DNA from: Kineosporiaceae bacterium | GTDB lineage: Bacteria; Actinomycetota; Actinomycetes; Actinomycetales; Kineosporiaceae | Reading direction: 5' to 3' | Assembly: GCA_016713225.1 (NCBI GenBank) | Contig: JADJPO010000001.1 | Location: 1-64,000 of the forward strand | Length of the DNA stretch: 64,000 nucleotides | Part shown: positions 62,218-64,000 of the stretch, in pieces | Layout of the letters: every line of letters starts with the position of its first letter | Numbering within the stretch: position 1 is the stretch's first letter | Notes under the pieces: model-generated | Seen by the model: the letters and a program-made list of their open reading frames with translations, nothing else | What the model was told of the DNA's origin: nothing | The model's database searches: none | Program-made: the position numbers and the translations under genes

Positions 62218-63280
62218 GGGATGCACTCCAGATGATGTCGTCGCGGATGGCCTCGCTGGCTTCGAGCCGACCGGATTCGTCGACCCAGAGCGCCGGCAGG
62301 ACCTTGGCGTGCGCGAGCTCGGCGATCCGGTGGCGTCCGGCGATCAGCAGGGCCTTGCTCCAGACCTCGGCCCGAGCGGGGTCCGAGTCGAGCACGGTCA
62401 CCGATCGCAGCCCGGTGTCGGCGCTGATCCCCGTGCGAGGATCGACCAGGTGGTGCACCTGGCGGCCGTCGACCTGCCAGGTGCGCTTGCGCAGCGAGGA
62501 GGTGGCGCAGCCGATGTCGGTGACCTCGAGGACGGCGACCGGCTCGGAACCGCCGAGCGGATCCTCGACGCCGACCCGCCATGGCCCGCCGTCCGGCCCG
62601 GGCCCGCTGAGGGCACAGTCACCACCCGCCTCGACCAGGTAGCCGGCGCCGGCCTCGAACAGCAGGTGTGCGGCCCAGCGCACCGCCAACCCCTTGCCGA
62701 TGCCGCCGAGGTCGATCGGAACCGGTCCCACCGCCACGGCGCGGTGGTGTCGATCCAGGCCCGGTGCCCACGGCGCCGTCCCGGTGGAGGTCCGGGCGGA
62801 TGTCCCGAGAGCTGTCCCGCCGGCCGTCCCCGAGGTCACGGGGACGATCGAGGGGATGTCGTCCGGGGTGCGGCCGGCCGACAGCCGCACCGGGCCATCC
62901 CCGAACGGCAGCGTCCGGTCGTAGCCCATCGCGACCAGTGAGGTCAGCACCCGAGGGTCGAACAGGCCCTCGGTCTCGAGGTGAGCCCCCGCCGCCTCGG
63001 CGATCGCGAGGTAGCACTCCTGCGGCACCTCGCACCACTGATCGGCCGCGGCGTTCGCCTGCATCAGCGCGCTGGTCGGGTCGAACCGGGTGCAGGTGCG
63101 CTCGACGCGCACGAACACCTGCTCGGCCTCGGCCAGCAGCGCCGCCGCCCGCGCCCCGGGCCCGACCACCTGCAGGGTGACGTCGGTGTTCATGGCCCGG
63201 AACCTGCGGACGAGGGGGACCAGCCCCTCCGGAGAGGGGCTGGTCGAGGTGATGCCAGGACTCATCGCCAGGTCCGTCAC
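62207..63280 (-). CDS. apbE: FAD:protein FMN transferase, ApbE family
   Basis: 357 residues; GTG overlapping the previous stop (GTGA). Motifs: FRAMNTDVTLQV, IDLGGIGKGLAVRWAA (flavin pyrophosphate loop), VEAGGDCALSGPG and HHLVDPRTGISADTGLRSVTV (metal-binding and product side). It attaches FMN covalently to a partner outside the membrane. A flavinylated partner is not evident among the visible neighbours. No lipobox is visible; the enzyme may be cytoplasmic or exported without signal recognition. Confidence 0.9.
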   Translation of the reverse strand: MTDLAMSPGITSTSPSPEGLVPLVRRFRAMNTDVTLQVVGPGARAAALLAEAEQVFVRVERTCTRFDPTSALMQANAAADQWCEVPQECYLAIAEAAGAHLETEGLFDPRVLTSLVAMGYDRTLPFGDGPVRLSAGRTPDDIPSIVPVTSGTAGGTALGTSARTSTGTAPWAPGLDRHHRAVAVGPVPIDLGGIGKGLAVRWAAHLLFEAGAGYLVEAGGDCALSGPGPDGGPWRVGVEDPLGGSEPVAVLEVTDIGCATSSLRKRTWQVDGRQVHHLVDPRTGISADTGLRSVTVLDSDPARAEVWSKALLIAGRHRIAELAHAKVLPALWVDESGRLEASEAIRDDIIWSASHVH

Positions 63281-63795
63281 GACCCACCGGTGCTGGCGGT
63301 GGTTGTCGGCGCAGGCGCAGGCGCCGGCTTCGTGGTGGTCGGCGCGGGCGCCGGCTTCGTCGTGGTCGGGGCAGGAGCCGGCTTCGTGGTGGTCGGCGCC
63401 GGAGCCGGAGCGGTTCCGGTGGGTGCCGGTGCCGGGGTGGTCGCGCCACCGGTCGGCGGGGTGGTGGTGCCGGTGCCGGGCGCCTTGCCCCGCAACGCGG
63501 CGACGTCCTTGCGCAGCGCGGCCACCTGACGGCGCATGGTGCGGACCTGAGCCACCTGGGCCCTGATCTGACGCTCGAGGTCCTTGTCGCGGGGCGAGCT
63601 CTTGTGCTCCCCCTGGACCGCGGCGCTGGTCAGCGCCGTGTTGGTGGCGGCAGCAGGAGTCGAGGGCAGCACCGGGTCGTGGTCGGCCGTCCAGCCCATG
63701 GTGCCGGCGAAGACAGCGGCCGAAGCCGGCGCCAACAACGCCGCGGCAGACCAGCGCGAGTGGCGGCCGACCTCGGGGGTGGTGGTGTCAGTCAT
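63277..63795 (-). CDS. Membrane-anchored coiled-coil protein with Pro/Thr repeats
   Basis: 172 residues from the ATG at 63795, which has AGGAG ten bases upstream. A hydrophobic segment (AAALLAPASAAVFAGTMG) is followed by a predicted coiled coil (LERQIRAQVAQVRTMRRQV) and then a tail with four PAPAPTTTK-type repeats (about 63300-63425). It is coupled to apbE (GTGA overlap). It looks like an exported scaffold of the electron-transfer operon; function unknown. Confidence 0.7.
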   Translation of the reverse strand: MTDTTTPEVGRHSRWSAAALLAPASAAVFAGTMGWTADHDPVLPSTPAAATNTALTSAAVQGEHKSSPRDKDLERQIRAQVAQVRTMRRQVAALRKDVAALRGKAPGTGTTTPPTGGATTPAPAPTGTAPAPAPTTTKPAPAPTTTKPAPAPTTTKPAPAPAPTTTASTGGS

Positions 63796-64000
63796 CGTCG
63801 CCAGACTCCTTCTTGTCGCGCTTCTCGTCATCGTCGTCATCGTGGGAGGTGTTGCCGGTCGCGGAGCCGCCACCGGTGGAACCGCTGGACGATCCGCTGG
63901 CCCCGGTGCTGGTGTGCGTCGAGGGGCGGTGGTCGCGGGGGTGGTCTGGGACGATCCGCTGGACGATCCGCTGGCCCCGGTGCTGGTGTGCGTCGAGGGA
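63788..64000 (-). CDS. Asp/Lys-rich C-terminal fragment of an unknown protein (cut by window edge)
   Basis: The open frame ends TSHDDDDDEKRDKKESGDDD and overlaps the next start by eight bases (ATGACTGA). Upstream it encodes Ser/Gly/Thr-rich sequence. A 44-base direct repeat (63882-63925 and 63956-63999, offset 74) lies within it; since 74 is not a multiple of three, the two copies are read in different frames. The gene begins beyond the window, so its nature is unknown. Confidence 0.5.
   Translation of the reverse strand, partial: SLDAHQHRGQRIVQRIVPDHPRDHRPSTHTSTGASGSSSGSTGGGSATGNTSHDDDDDEKRDKKESGDDD

Overview
The window is very GC-rich chromosomal DNA with tightly packed, translationally coupled genes (many GTGA and ATGA overlaps). 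It looks like an actinomycete, probably a Micrococcales- or Kineosporiales-type lineage, although the order is inference. Supporting markers are a DLW-39-type 39-residue protein, a mycothiol-type maleylpyruvate isomerase fold protein, a Tad pilus minor-subunit cluster ending in a LysM/BTAD membrane protein, an AztD-like zinc chaperone and a TerC gene behind a manganese riboswitch. No rRNA, phage, insertion sequence, CRISPR array or replication origin was seen.

Layout. 1-7.1 kb: a dpp/opp-type peptide importer (partial binding protein, two permeases, two ATPases), an M20 amidohydrolase and a broken HDAC-family gene. The first ATPase also carries a frameshift, so this operon is either decaying or affected by sequence errors. 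7.2-15.7 kb: cold-shock protein, a zinc-ribbon membrane protein, a sugar-kinase-like gene divergent from an AGE-family sugar isomerase, an S51-like peptidase and a cyclopropane fatty acid synthase. 16-20.6 kb: Flp pilin, two TadE-like pseudopilins, a TadG-like protein and the LysM/BTAD protein; the Tad secretion ATPase and platform genes are not here. 20.6-32.5 kb: PiT phosphate permease behind a possible PHO box, DEAD-box helicase, a sigma-like regulator, YwiC-like protein, a TPR-GGDEF diguanylate cyclase, M3 oligopeptidase, a secreted DUF6605-type protein and a rhomboid protease. 32.7-41.2 kb: single-chain PurL with a long palindrome inside its coding sequence, a heparinase II/III-like secreted protein, a CBM48 protein, IlvA and a small monooxygenase-fold protein.

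41.3-47.9 kb: an AAA/DUF4143 gene relic beside a palindrome, a small Cys-containing membrane protein with a CsoR-like operator, then the most interesting unit, a four-gene minus-strand operon of AztD-like zinc chaperone, GNAT acetyltransferase, nicotianamine-synthase-like enzyme and a 60-residue protein. Two similar metal-box-like motifs lie at its ends. GlmS follows. 48-59.6 kb: baeRF protein, TerC with riboswitch, winged-helix regulator, MatB-like acyl-CoA synthetase, a divergent pair of secreted beta-propellers, a two-gene membrane module, tRNA-Ala(UGC), DLW-39 and a secreted TIM-barrel protein. 59.6-64 kb: a tightly overlapped electron-transfer operon (unknown Asp-rich protein, coiled-coil protein, ApbE, ferric-reductase-like membrane protein, NuoF-like flavoprotein, ferredoxin).

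A second theme is dispersed hairpin DNA. A roughly 110-bp element with one reversed and two direct GGAGCATGAG words occurs three times, each at the 3' end of a gene. At least four further families of 19-25 bp palindromes occur, one of them in frame within purL and one as a single arm upstream of purL.
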